The translations under genes were made by a program, and so were the position numbers. Positions 46,395 to 58,300 of a stretch of 64,000 nucleotides of DNA are shown in pieces. Position 1 is the stretch's first letter. Each line of letters starts with the position of its first letter. Below the pieces are notes generated by a model. That model had not been told where the DNA came from and did no database searches. It saw nothing but the letters and a program-made list of their open reading frames with translations. The stretch is from Linyphia triangularis (Eukaryota; Arthropoda; Arachnida; Araneae; Linyphiidae): assembly GCA_963978545.1 (NCBI GenBank), contig OZ021733.1, positions 30,317,330-30,381,329 on the forward strand. The letters are read 5' to 3'.

Positions 46395-49300
46395 GAAATA
46401 GAATACATAACATAGATATTGTGTTCAAAAAATATTAAAATTGAAAGTTTATTACCAATTGCAGCTGTTGGAGGTGCCAAGGTAGGAGCCAAATCCTTAT
46501 TGCAGTAATCATAGCTCTGACAGCATTTTATCACAAATTGAGTTTTAGATTGTATATTTTCAGAATGCTGACAAAGCATAGGATGTTCTGGTGGTTGCAA
46601 GTCTTTTTTAGGGAAACACCTTAAAAAGTATTATTCTAATTATAATGGCATGTAGTGTTTAGGGTGGAGTGAAGAAAAACAACATTTTTCAAAAATTCAA
46701 AACAACAGGTGGACATTTTATTATGGACATTACGCATAGGACATTTTGTTTATTTTTTTTCTACACATAAGCAGATAAGAATTATAAAATTAAGATAGAT
46801 CATAGTAGTTATGCTTCTTTTTGTTTAATATTACTTGGTAACAAAGTTATAGAAAAATTATTATTTTAACTAGGTCAAATACACATTTTTAAACCACCAA
46901 CATACAGGACACAGAAGTGTCCCCTGCGTCAAACAATATAAATGCATATTTGACCTAGTTAAAACAATTATTTTTCCAAATAACTTTGTAATCAAGTAAT
47001 ATTATATAATACAAAAACACAATTACTAGATTCATTTTAATTTTATAATTCTTATTTTTTTACGAGTAGCAAAAAAGAGCCAAAATGTGCTGAGCATGCA
47101 ACAGAGATTTGCGCAGATACTATTGGGAAAGTTGTATTTCGGATTCATTAGCTTCAGATATAAAATTTTATTAAAATCAGTTAACTGATTTTGATTACAT
47201 TTTTATATATGAGCTAATGAACCTAAAATACAACTTTTCCAATATGTCAAATTAAATTTCCATAAAAAGTGCTTTTTTTTTTTTTTTTTTTTTCTCAAGC
47301 TAATGTAGAGAACTTTAAAATGGTTAACTGCTTTATTTTTTTTATATGTGAAAATGGTAAATTGCTTAAATAATGCAAGATATTACCCCCCCCCCTTCCC
47401 AAATGATGATAAGAAAAATTCAATAATCAAATTTAAAAGCAATTAAACCTTTAAATGTGAAGTTTAATTCAGCCAAAAGAGTGAAATTTAATTATTTCTT
47501 TTTAGATTTTCACATTTTAAAAAGTCTCAGCTTCTCATATTATATAGCAACATTTGAAAAAAAGTCTCATAACTGCATCTTTAATGTAATAGCTTCAAGT
47601 GTTCAATAGTCACGGACAGCTTTTTTGGCACATATTCTTCAGATAGGTCAGTAATTTATGAATGACTCCCTTTTTGTCGCTAAACGGCTGGCAAAGGATT
47701 AGAACCAAGTTTGTTTTAATGGAAGACTAGCATAACAATGATGCTAGCCTAACCAACCAAAGGCAGAGACATGGTTCGTACACTTGAAGGAGAATAAATT
47801 CAAGGGCTTTTCAAGACTGCATTATAAACACAAATATATTTAAAAAGTTACAAAAACATTCATTGGCAAATGGTACATGCTCATATTAATAAATACAAAA
47901 AATGTTTTTATCATTACACAATCTGAAAACTCAAAATGGTACTATTCCGTTAACCGGGTACCAGATAAAAATCACTAAATTCACACCTAACTCATCCAAA
48001 TTAACAACCTTCAAATCATTTAGAAATTCTAAAACAAACTGTTAAAGAGTTGATACAGCAACCTGATAAACAAAGCATAAATATTTAGGCTTAGCGATAC
48101 ATTTACACATAATTTAAACATCATAACTGCCAACGTTGGTATTTTCAAATTAGTACAATTTTTACGGAACAAATATTTGCTTTCATGATTCATGGAAAGT
48201 CAAATAGAAACAATATTTATGAATGTAATATAGAAATAATAGTAATTCCCTTGCAAATGCAAAAAAAAAAAAAAATGCATAGTATTAAATTGCTCCCAAA
48301 TATAACAAATTGTTACATTTTAGCACAGAATGGAAATTATAAAATAAAATACTAACCAGGATTTAAAAATAAATCAAATTTAAACTTTACAATGAAATCT
48401 CTGATGAGGTTTATGATTTAATCTACATTACACCCAAATAACATGCTTGCTGGCACAAAAACTACAGTGAAACATACAAGGAGTTGGTGGTATTCAAAGT
48501 GTTTAATCACACGCACAAATATCAATTATGCATGCTTTCGAATTCTTATTATTACATTTGATGTTGTCACTGTGTTTTTTAGAATTGATATGAACTTTGA
48601 CATCAGTAAATCCTCCATGAGAAATCTTAATATCAGATGCATAGATAGAGAAGAATGCAAAATTAGTTCCTTTGCTTGAATTTATGATGATTTGAAGTAA
48701 ACTGCTTGGTATAAGACTCCAAAAAAACTTGATATTTTTGGGAGTGATATTTTGGATTCTTATACCAAGATTGTTTAACATGGATATTTTAAAATAAATA
48801 ATTAAGACTAACAAAGAAGCTGAAAACCGAAAATGCTTCACTAAGATAACGAAACAGTCCTTCGGTGCCGCTAACACAAATGAAAATAATGCATCCTGGC
48901 ACCGCGATTTAGTGCTATTATTTATGCGCAAAGTTGGAGTACAGTTCAAAAGAAGGAAGAATAAAAAAAACTAAAGCACTTTCAGTTTTCTACTTCTTTA
49001 TTAATCTCTAAAGTTTGAGACAACGAAACAGTTGTTTGGTTCGCCAGGTCCCCTCAGCAACACCATTGAAAACAGTGCATCCCCGGCGGCATTTAAGCAT
49101 TCTTCACATTGATTCAAACCACAGAAGGGAATGAGAGTGCACCATTGGTCAATTTTCCTGTCAGTCTGCGAAGAAGTAACGCCCACACAAAATGGCGGCT
49201 GCATGATGAATGGGAAGTTGATAGTTCTAATAGAGAATTCGTATTTTCTTCGTTTGTTTTTGAAAATATGATTAGAAAAAAAAAGGAAGATATTGATTTC

Positions 49301-52300
49301 ATTATAAGCAACGTCAAATCATTGTATGAAAAAAAATCCTGGATGGACGATTTTTACAGTATTATGAAGTGCTGAATTCGATGAAGCCATATTCTTATTA
49401 AATGGGAAAAGTTATGTTTGCTGGTATTTCTTATTGATGTAGCTTTTTTAATGAAGTTTGATGATTGTACAGTTGCACTAAGTTAGTTTGTTACTTCAAA
49501 ACTGTAATATACTTATAAATAATTGTAAAACTGATTTTAAATAATAATTAATTGAAAATTTGAATGGTGGTGCCATCTATGTCAAAATTTAACAAATCCC
49601 AATTTAGCTTTTATGAAATATTTTTACCATGTAAGAGTCGTGATAATTAATATTCAGTGAAGACGTTTTATGTGAAAAAATATTATTTTTCTTTTTAATT
49701 TGTGGATTGAAAGAAAAGTTGAACTATATTATATTTATATTTTATTTTTTACTTACAGTTAAATTATAGAATAGACATCTTTATAATTTCTATAACTTCA
49801 ACTATCATAAAATAGATAAATATAAATTAATTGTCATAACTTATATTCACAATATTATAATCCAATATAATACTAGACGGCACATTAAAATATTTCTTAT
49901 TAAATACAAGTCAATATTAAAAAAGCTAAATATTTATTAATATTTATTATAATTATAAAAATGGAACAGATGTAGTATAGGAGATTCGGCGATATTTTTT
50001 ATTTGGTAATAGCAAAAAGGGTCAAAATCAAAATACAAATAATAATGGAATAAGGTTACAATATTAATAATAATCAAATTAAAATAGTAATAGTAATAAC
50101 GTTAAAATATTAATAATAATTAAATTAAAATAATAATAGTAATAAAATTAAAATAACACTAAAATTAAGTTAAAATGTAAATAATATAAAGTATCCAAAT
50201 TAAAATAAAACTTAAAATCTGTTTCCAGAAACCGCATTTATCCTGAAAAAAACACCTATATAAAATCATGTCGAAGAAATGTCATATTCTATATCTGTGC
50301 CATAAAAATTATTATAACAAAAAGGCTCTAAAAAATGTATGCGTTGCATTGATGCAGCCATTTATTCAGAAATATTTTAGTTTCTTCCTTATAATGACAA
50401 ATGACTATTAATAAAAAAACAAGAATTGATAATTTCAAAAATAGCATTCGAGTTTCTGAGTCACCCAAATTTTTCTTTTACGTCTAAAGGTTTACAAAAA
50501 AAAAAAAAAAAAAATTACTTGGCTTAAAAAATATTTTTTGGTTGCATAATTTTCCTTGATAATTATTCAAAATTTATACTTTGTTGTAAAAGCAGTTAAT
50601 TAGATTCAATTGGAGTAAAACATTAATCATTAATAAAATTATCATTTATAAAACATTCGTAATTTAAAAATCAGTTCCTAAACTCAAGATTTAAAACATG
50701 CGTTTAATTCTCTGTGTCAACACAGTAAACATTGTCAGATGTTTAGCGGCTTCCATGAAAGCAACGTATCAGCCAATGGCGTACTCTCATTCAATTCTGT
50801 GGTTTGAATTAATGTGAGGTATGCTTAAATGCTCCCCGGCGCCGTGGTTTAGTGCTATTATTTACGCACAATGTTGGAGTCCGGTTTAAAAGAAGGAAGA
50901 ATAAAAAAAAAAACTAAAGCACTTTCAGATTTCTACTTTTTTATTAATCTCTAAAGTTCGAGACAACAAAACAGTTGTTTGGTTCGCCAGGTCCCGTCGG
51001 CAACACCATTGAAAAGAGTGCATCCCCGGTGCCGTGGTTTAGTGCTATTATTTACGTGCAATGTTGGAGTCCAGTCCAAAAGAAGGAAGAATAAAAAAAC
51101 TAAAGCACTTTCGATTTTCTGCTTTTTTATTAACCTGTAAAGTTCGAAACAACGAAGCAGTGGTTTGGTTTGCCAACCTGCGGGAAAACATGCATCCCCG
51201 CCAACGTGTTTTATTGTTGTACATAAGCGCAACCTTGGAGTGTGAATATTTTGACAGACGCAGCAACTTTGGAAAACCGTTTTGGTTTCGTTGGTGACTT
51301 GAATTAATATTTAAAAAAAAAAAAAAAAACGGTTTTAAGGAAAAGACGAAAAGTACAGTGAAATCCGTACGTTTTTTTTAGCTGTTCGTACAACCGTACA
51401 AAATAGTAAAAATCCGTACATTGTACGGATATTTCGTACAAGTTGGCAGGTATGAAACATGTAAATCCTAAGGCTTGGTGACAACTGGGTCAACTGGTAC
51501 CCGACTAACAAAAGAGTACCTTTAAAAAAATTAACTTAAATCCCCCCTTCTCCAAATTTTCTATGCGATGAAATACTTTACCAATGTTTTCATTTAATTT
51601 ATAAGAGATGTGATTTGTTATGGTTTTTAATGTCTTTAGTATTTCAGCATCTAAAACTTCGTTTTTAACTATATGCACCTCTATTGTGGTCACTTGAGAT
51701 TATGTCAATGACACTTTGATTGTTTGTGAATAATATCCGCTTTTAGGGTATTTTGTATCATTAGAAATTGTTCTAACAATGCTCATCAAAATTCTTCTTA
51801 TGGATAATAAATCTACATGCTTTTTGCTCTTCACATGGCTTTTTAAAGCACTTCCTTCATCAATGAAACGCTGAAATATTTGACACACAAAGTACATCAT
51901 GCAAAATGTGGATCCAACACGTAGGCTTGCAACCACGAATTATATTCTGGCTTTTGTAACCAGCTTGAATTGAAAATGCATTTCCCTGCCATTTTTAAAC
52001 AGTGCATAAAAACGAAACAAGAGATCATGAGATTTGACCAGAGTGACCCAGTTTCCAGATATGTTACGCCTCTGCCGCGCCCAATAAAGTGGGAAGGAAA
52101 CTAAGTGGTGGGAGAAGAGAAATGACGCAATCTTGTATGTTCAACTGAGCTGTTTTCCTCCTTGTTGATTGGCTTAACTAAATTCAAAGAATTTTGTTCA
52201 TTTTGCTGATAAAAAAATTTTAAAAAATTAAAATTCAAGCACTTTAAACATATTTTTTAAAAATTCAAGGTTTTCATAAACTGGAAAATGAAAGTTTTAT

Positions 52301-55300
52301 CAAGGTTTTTTTTTTTTAAATGTACGAACTATGAGAGAAAAAATATAAAGCTTCTTTTTTAGATCATAGCCATAAATATAATCAATTCCAATGTTAAAAC
52401 TTATTTCTTAGTTTCTAAGATATTTTGATGAAATAAAATAATTTTGTTGGTAACTATTGCATTCAAGATCTTCTACTTTCCTGATTCTTTCTAAATTTTT
52501 GAACCTGTAAGTTTCAGAAATAAGATAAGCACATATCAGAAATCATCCTAGACATTTTCCAGGGAACGGCACACCCTGAATGCCCTTTTTATTTAAAAAT
52601 AGTGCCCTTCCTGCCCTTTTTTGTTGAAAATATTGCCCTTCTTGCCTTTTTCAGACGAAATGCAATCCCGAATGAATTTGCAAAACTTTTGTTTTTACCT
52701 CCAACAGTATGCAATATGAGGTTCATTCCTACTGAAATTGCCTGTCGCACATGAGCATTCATATTCAAAAGCAGGACTGGAATCATTGAATGGATGCCGA
52801 TATAACGTGCATCCAAGATAGATAGATTGTAGGGGGCCGTCTTAAAATTTCTGAGTGCTAGTCAGTAAGCACACGGATGGCTATTTCATATGTACTTGGA
52901 TAAAGCGTATTTTGTAGTATTTTTAACATGCCTTCTCAAAATAAAGAAGAAAGGAATTTGAAAGTGTTGATTAAGTTATCTAAAGATGTATAAGAATCAA
53001 ATATTTACACTAAGCATTTAAAAAGAATATTTCCGTTCGGGCACGCATAATCGTGATGCTCTCTTATTAAATTTAGGGGACTGTTTTTTGTAATTTAACT
53101 ATTGCTATATACATATTGTTACGAATTTCTGTATATTTGTAAATATTTTGTAGTATTAGTTATGTAAAAAGGACAATTTATATTCATTTCGCATAAGGCA
53201 GTGCATGAGTTTATCTTTACTTTGCTTTCCTGCAATGCATCTCTTAATGCTTGAAAATGAGTTTTACAGGGATAATGCTGGAAAACGAGTTTTACAAGGA
53301 GAAGACCATTTAACATTATGGTTAATGATAATCTTGCCAAGTTGGCGACGGTTTTGGCGACTAATTTTGGTTGCCAAATTTGGCAAGAAATCACCAAATG
53401 TCGCCAAACTTGGCGACATTTTCTGTCCCCATATACCTGTATAGGCTTTTCGACTGCGATCTGGAAGATTCGCCTCCCTAAATAAGACCAAGAGAGAGGG
53501 TGATCGAGTTAGTGAATTAGTTGTCTATCAGCAAGCATTCAGAGAGTTCCGAAAGCGAACTGTATTGCATTGTCTTTTGCGGCAATATTAGCAGTTGTGT
53601 ATCAAGTTTTTAACTGCTGCTTGTGCTCTGTTGTTGTGTAAAGAGCTGTACTGAGTCTATTAGAACAGAAAGTTCTGGAGTTGTAAAAGAATCTGCGAAG
53701 AGTTATATCGGAATAAATTTCTTCAAGTGTTAATCTGCTTTGGCTTCAAGTCTTTCGAACCCATCCACGCAACAATATATAATAAATTTCTGAACGTCCA
53801 TATAATATTTAAATTTACAATATCACAGGAATGCAATTGTTACTGATTAAAAAAACTATTATAGCCTATAGTAGCAGCATGTAAGACTAAAAATTTCCGT
53901 TTTGACACAGAATTTGAGCCGATGTGGAAAATAGAAAAATGCACAAATTTTAGGGAATAGACCAAGTTCTTTATTAAAAATACTTCTTGTGATATATCAT
54001 CATGAATATTGTTAAATTTGGAGAAACACTATTTAATGGCTGACAATGGCAAAGCGTAAGAAATGAAGTTTAAGATCATTCAAATTTAAGAAAATTTTGT
54101 AAGGGGATAGTTGGTGAAAAGTTCTTATCTTAACATTCATTGTATCAAAGTATTCTTATCTTAATTTTACAGTAATATAAATTAATATTTTTATAAAAAT
54201 GAATATTTGATGAAAATTTTACTGTGTAGATGGTTTTTCATTTTTAATAATATTCATAATCTCATATAAATTCTCACCTATATAAATTTCAAATTTCAAA
54301 AAATAAAAATGAATAAATAAACTAAAATACTTTTCTGTGTTTAAATATGTATTTTTAATCTCCCAACCGGTTCCTAAGTTTGAATGCTTAGGACAATTCT
54401 GTAAATATTTTATTCCTTTGAAGAGCAGAACAATAAATACTGACACGAATATAATAAATCAAAATATGCAACACACATTGTATTTTCACAAGTTTTTGAT
54501 CAGCTTCAATTTCAAAACTAAAAAAAAATTCAGGAATTCTGCCTAAGAACCACACACATTATTTCAATACCCATTTTATGTTCAAATAAACATTAGAATA
54601 TTAATATTTCAAAAACTGCATCATTGGAATTTTGTACTTAATTTAGACTTTTTATAGAACTTTATTTACAAACATCATAGTAAAAGTAAATGAAATATTT
54701 AACATACCTATAAGAATGAGTAATGACTCCATTGTCATCCAAAGAGGTTGATGTAAAACAAAGCCCATCAGTTTCACAAGTATGGTTAGCTGTTTTTCCA
54801 CAAATATCACAATGGCATTTTAAAGCTGTAAAAACAAAATAATTTTCAGTTAATAAAAGATTACTTAATATATAACCAATAAAAACAAAGATTTAATACA
54901 AATCCTTTATATGCATTGCTAATTTTTATGCGCAATTGCAACTTCTTGAGCTCAGATCGAGTTTTTACAAATGTTTGACCACTAAAAACAAAAGATGCAT
55001 TTTGAACTATTTACCAACTTTTTTTTGCTCCCAAAACTTGAGTGAAAACATTGTCATCCACCATGAGTCTATTTGCAAAGATCCAACTGGATTGGATGAC
55101 GGAAATTGTGCTAACTAGCCCAACAAAGATTTTTCTTGTCGACCTTAATAGGGGAAACTTCCAGTCATTATACCTTGCCACATTGAATATGTTTAAATTA
55201 AGCTTGGTATCTGGATAATAGAATGTGAGTAAAAACTGATAAGTCAGACGTAAAGCAATATAAACGTGTGTAAAAGCGGCTTTTGTGTGACAGTAGCAAA

Positions 55301-58300
55301 ACTTGATAGCAAACATTGTCATTGCCAACGAGTGTACCAACCAAGTTTCAAAGTTTCCGTTCATTTGGATGACGAGATGTAAATTTACTAGTAATCTCGA
55401 GCGCCAATGAAGTGTGTGTAAAAACAGCTTTATAGTAACAGAGAAAATCCCCCAAAACTTGATAGAATGCAATCTTATCTACACCGAATGTATCTGCCGA
55501 ATTTCAGAGCGTTTGGATCTCTGCAAGTTGGTTTATTTATATTCTGAAGTGGTAATAGAAGCTTGTGTATAAGCGACCTTTTAGCAACAGTAACACCTTC
55601 AAAGCTTGATATCGTGCAACCTTATCGACAAAGAATCTGTCAAATTTCAGCATGATTGAATGGCGGCAAGTTGGTTTATAAGTGTTACAAAGCGATTATA
55701 GAAGTTAACAGAATCGGCGATATAATAAATTTGAGTTACCATCAATGGATTATTACCCTATTCATTAACATAGTGCCGATGCTGTTGTCAGCGCGTGATC
55801 GGTGTTTGCACCTAATTTTAAATATTAAAATCATCCCTAACAGCAAAATATGCAGCACACTACGTTTCAAAATTTATTTATTAAAAATGAATGCAAATTT
55901 ATAAGTTCACGTCCAAATATCTTTAATTTATTCTGATTAAAACAATTTTGGCAACTGGGCAATTCCATAGTAACTGGTCCTGATCATCTCAAAAAGAAAT
56001 TTTGGAATAATGAAAAAAATCAGGTGCCATCTTACTCAATATAATTGATATTTTGATATCTAATAGGTATTTTCTTTAAAAGTAACTTCGCTATAACATT
56101 CTTTTAACTTTCAATGTAAAATTTAGATATTTTACTGTTGAGGAGGACACTGCTGTGCTATGGATTTTTCTATTTTAAAGGATATTTTAAGTGCGATTTA
56201 AAACTTAATCATAAGCAAAATTTTTACTGCATGGAACTAAATACATTTGAGTAAAAATATCATAACTAAACTCTAAAAAATATTTAAAAAAAAAACATTT
56301 GTTAAAAGTATGGTGTCTCTTCCAAAACATTTTTTAATCCTTTTTTTTTTACTCTGAAACCATAAAAATAAAAAGAATTATCAAATAAATTCATTTCTAT
56401 TTTTAAAAAAGTATGTTGAGCTTTAGCATGCAAATTTTTGCTTGAAATAATTGTTAATTAATTTTCAAAAATTGTAGCGGAGGGGGGGGGGGATATTTTA
56501 TCTTGCGGAAGTGACATGTCATTTGTTATTTCTGATATGTGCATTCCTAAACCTACTAGCAAAGTAGAATTTTTAATTTTAAATGTGTCCAATAGATAAT
56601 AGTTATCAAGCAAATCCTTTTTTTACATTTGAAGATCCAAGTAGCCACATTAGGTCATAGTAGCTGGGCTGATAAGCACATGTATGTGTATATAGACAAT
56701 GCAAAATTGAAATGTGAATAATGGACTACTTTCTAAAAATAATTTGATGTATAATTTTTTTATTTCATAAAAAATACTTAATACTCAATCAATAAAGTAT
56801 TAAATAAGAAACAGTCTTTTAAATATGGAGAAAACACCAACAAGAAAATCTTAAATCAACAAAAAAAATTAAGAAAGGCAAACTGGAGGAGAAATGCTTA
56901 ATTCGGCAAGAAAATTCTTCAGCCTATTCCTTTCCATCAGCACTTAGGAAAAGCTGTTGCTAAAATTAAACTAAAATTACCTAGAGAATCTGAAAAGAAG
57001 TTAGCTGTAATAGCTAAAGTAATTGCAGATTTGTCACCATCAAAGAAAAATCGTTTGCTGCACAAACCAGCTTTGAAAAAGACTTTGCCAGTCTGACAAG
57101 ATCACTTTGCCAGAAACTTGAAAGGAAGTACAATTATTTTTTGAGAGAGATAACCTAGTAGACTGTTATGGACAAAAAGATATTGTGATTATTCAAAATG
57201 ATAAAGCCAAAACAAGTATGCAAAAACATATTATTGTTTATTACAAAAGGCGAATTAATACTTGATAGTGCATCAGGCACATCTCAAAAGTCGATGGCAG
57301 AAATCTGTGCCTCGCACTCTTCATTACGTAAACCTTTGGATAAAGAAAAATTAATAATTTTGAGTAATTCACCGCTTACACTTACAGAAGATGTCAAATT
57401 CCCCATGTTAATGTGAAAAAACAGGTAACATAATTTAAAGGATTTACATCAAAATGACATCTGCAATAGGGCAATCACATTAGGAAGTTTTGTTGTAATT
57501 AAACTTAAAAGATTTAGAAATAGAGATAGATTATTTGTAGCATAAGTCAATTACAGATCGATTATTTGTAGCATAAGTCAATTACAGATCCAGCCAAGGG
57601 GCATGCGCCCCTCCCTTAGGTTGAGTCTACTTTTTTTTATTTACAAAAAAAAAAAAATCAAAATTTTTTTTCAAGGAGTTCATGCAACAAACATATTTTA
57701 ACCTTCATCTAATTTCCAAAAAAAGAGCTTATTTTTGGAACAAGGTTCTTTTTATAGCCTTCTCCCTTCCCATTCAAGCGGACGCTGGAAGACTGTGCAA
57801 GTATTCAAATCTCCACCCCCTTGATCTTGAAGACATGTTCACAACACTTTAAAACACATCCCTTTCTGCTAAAAGTATCCTGGGATCGAATTATCAATAA
57901 ATATTCTTCCCATCCTTCAGGACCCTTGATACCCGATCCCTTTTTCTGTTGGGTGGGATGAAGAGATTTTGGCTCTCACATGTTCAACGCCAACCAGGGG
58001 AAAAAAGAATAATGAGAAGTTGACTATTTGGGTTATCCCCGGAAATTGCCACCGTCATTCAGCTGTAGTACATAGTAATTGGCTAAACTTAAAAAAGTGT
58101 TGATAGAAAGGAAGAGGAAGGTTGTTTATAAGCTGTATAAGAATTCGTCCAGCTCTAGCTCGTGTTTCGGCTTGTAAATAAGCATCATATTTGAATTCAG
58201 ATTAATAATCCTCCCTTGCAACACCACAGTGGAAAGGTATGCAATTTTTTACATGAAATAGATTTATAAATAATTTTGTAAAAAGTATTATCTGTGTTAA

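Larger units (their letters stand above)
48117..51461. mobile_element. Middle-layer element with TGCCAAC ends
   Basis: The left side reads CATCATAACTGCCAACGTTG and the right side, inverted, reads CATGTTTCATACCTGCCAAC, so the ends are inverted repeats sharing the CTGCCAAC core. It lies inside the split MITE. It carries a satellite-like tandem array and no coding sequence I can identify. The boundaries are approximate. Confidence 0.4.
47938..51520. mobile_element. Split MITE (GGTACTCTTCC family) enclosing nested insertions
   Basis: The left end (GGTACTATTCCGTTAACCGG from 47938) through about 48100 matches the left 170 bp of the MITE at 9879-10108. The right end (about 51458-51520, finishing AAAGAGTACC) matches its last 60 bp. 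The text between belongs to a second element. AAAT-xx-TAGGCTT occurs at both junctions, as if duplicated on insertion. Confidence 0.6.

Noticed and set aside
48503..48949. 148-codon minus-strand open frame
   Set aside because: No recognisable domain. It overlaps the start of the satellite array and part of the frame recurs through the repeat units (NNSTKSR/NNSTKPR), so it is a by-product of the repeat.
50951..51297. Overlapping open frames on both strands
   Set aside because: They follow the satellite units and have no domain; explained by the tandem array.
51700..51936. BED-type zinc finger gene
   Set aside because: Only one half-finger motif ([11 protein letters not shown]) is present, with no complete Cys pair in frame; treated as debris.
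55011..55472. 153-codon minus-strand open frame
   Set aside because: It lies in a non-coding repeat, and the related copy C (61079-61800) does not keep the frame.
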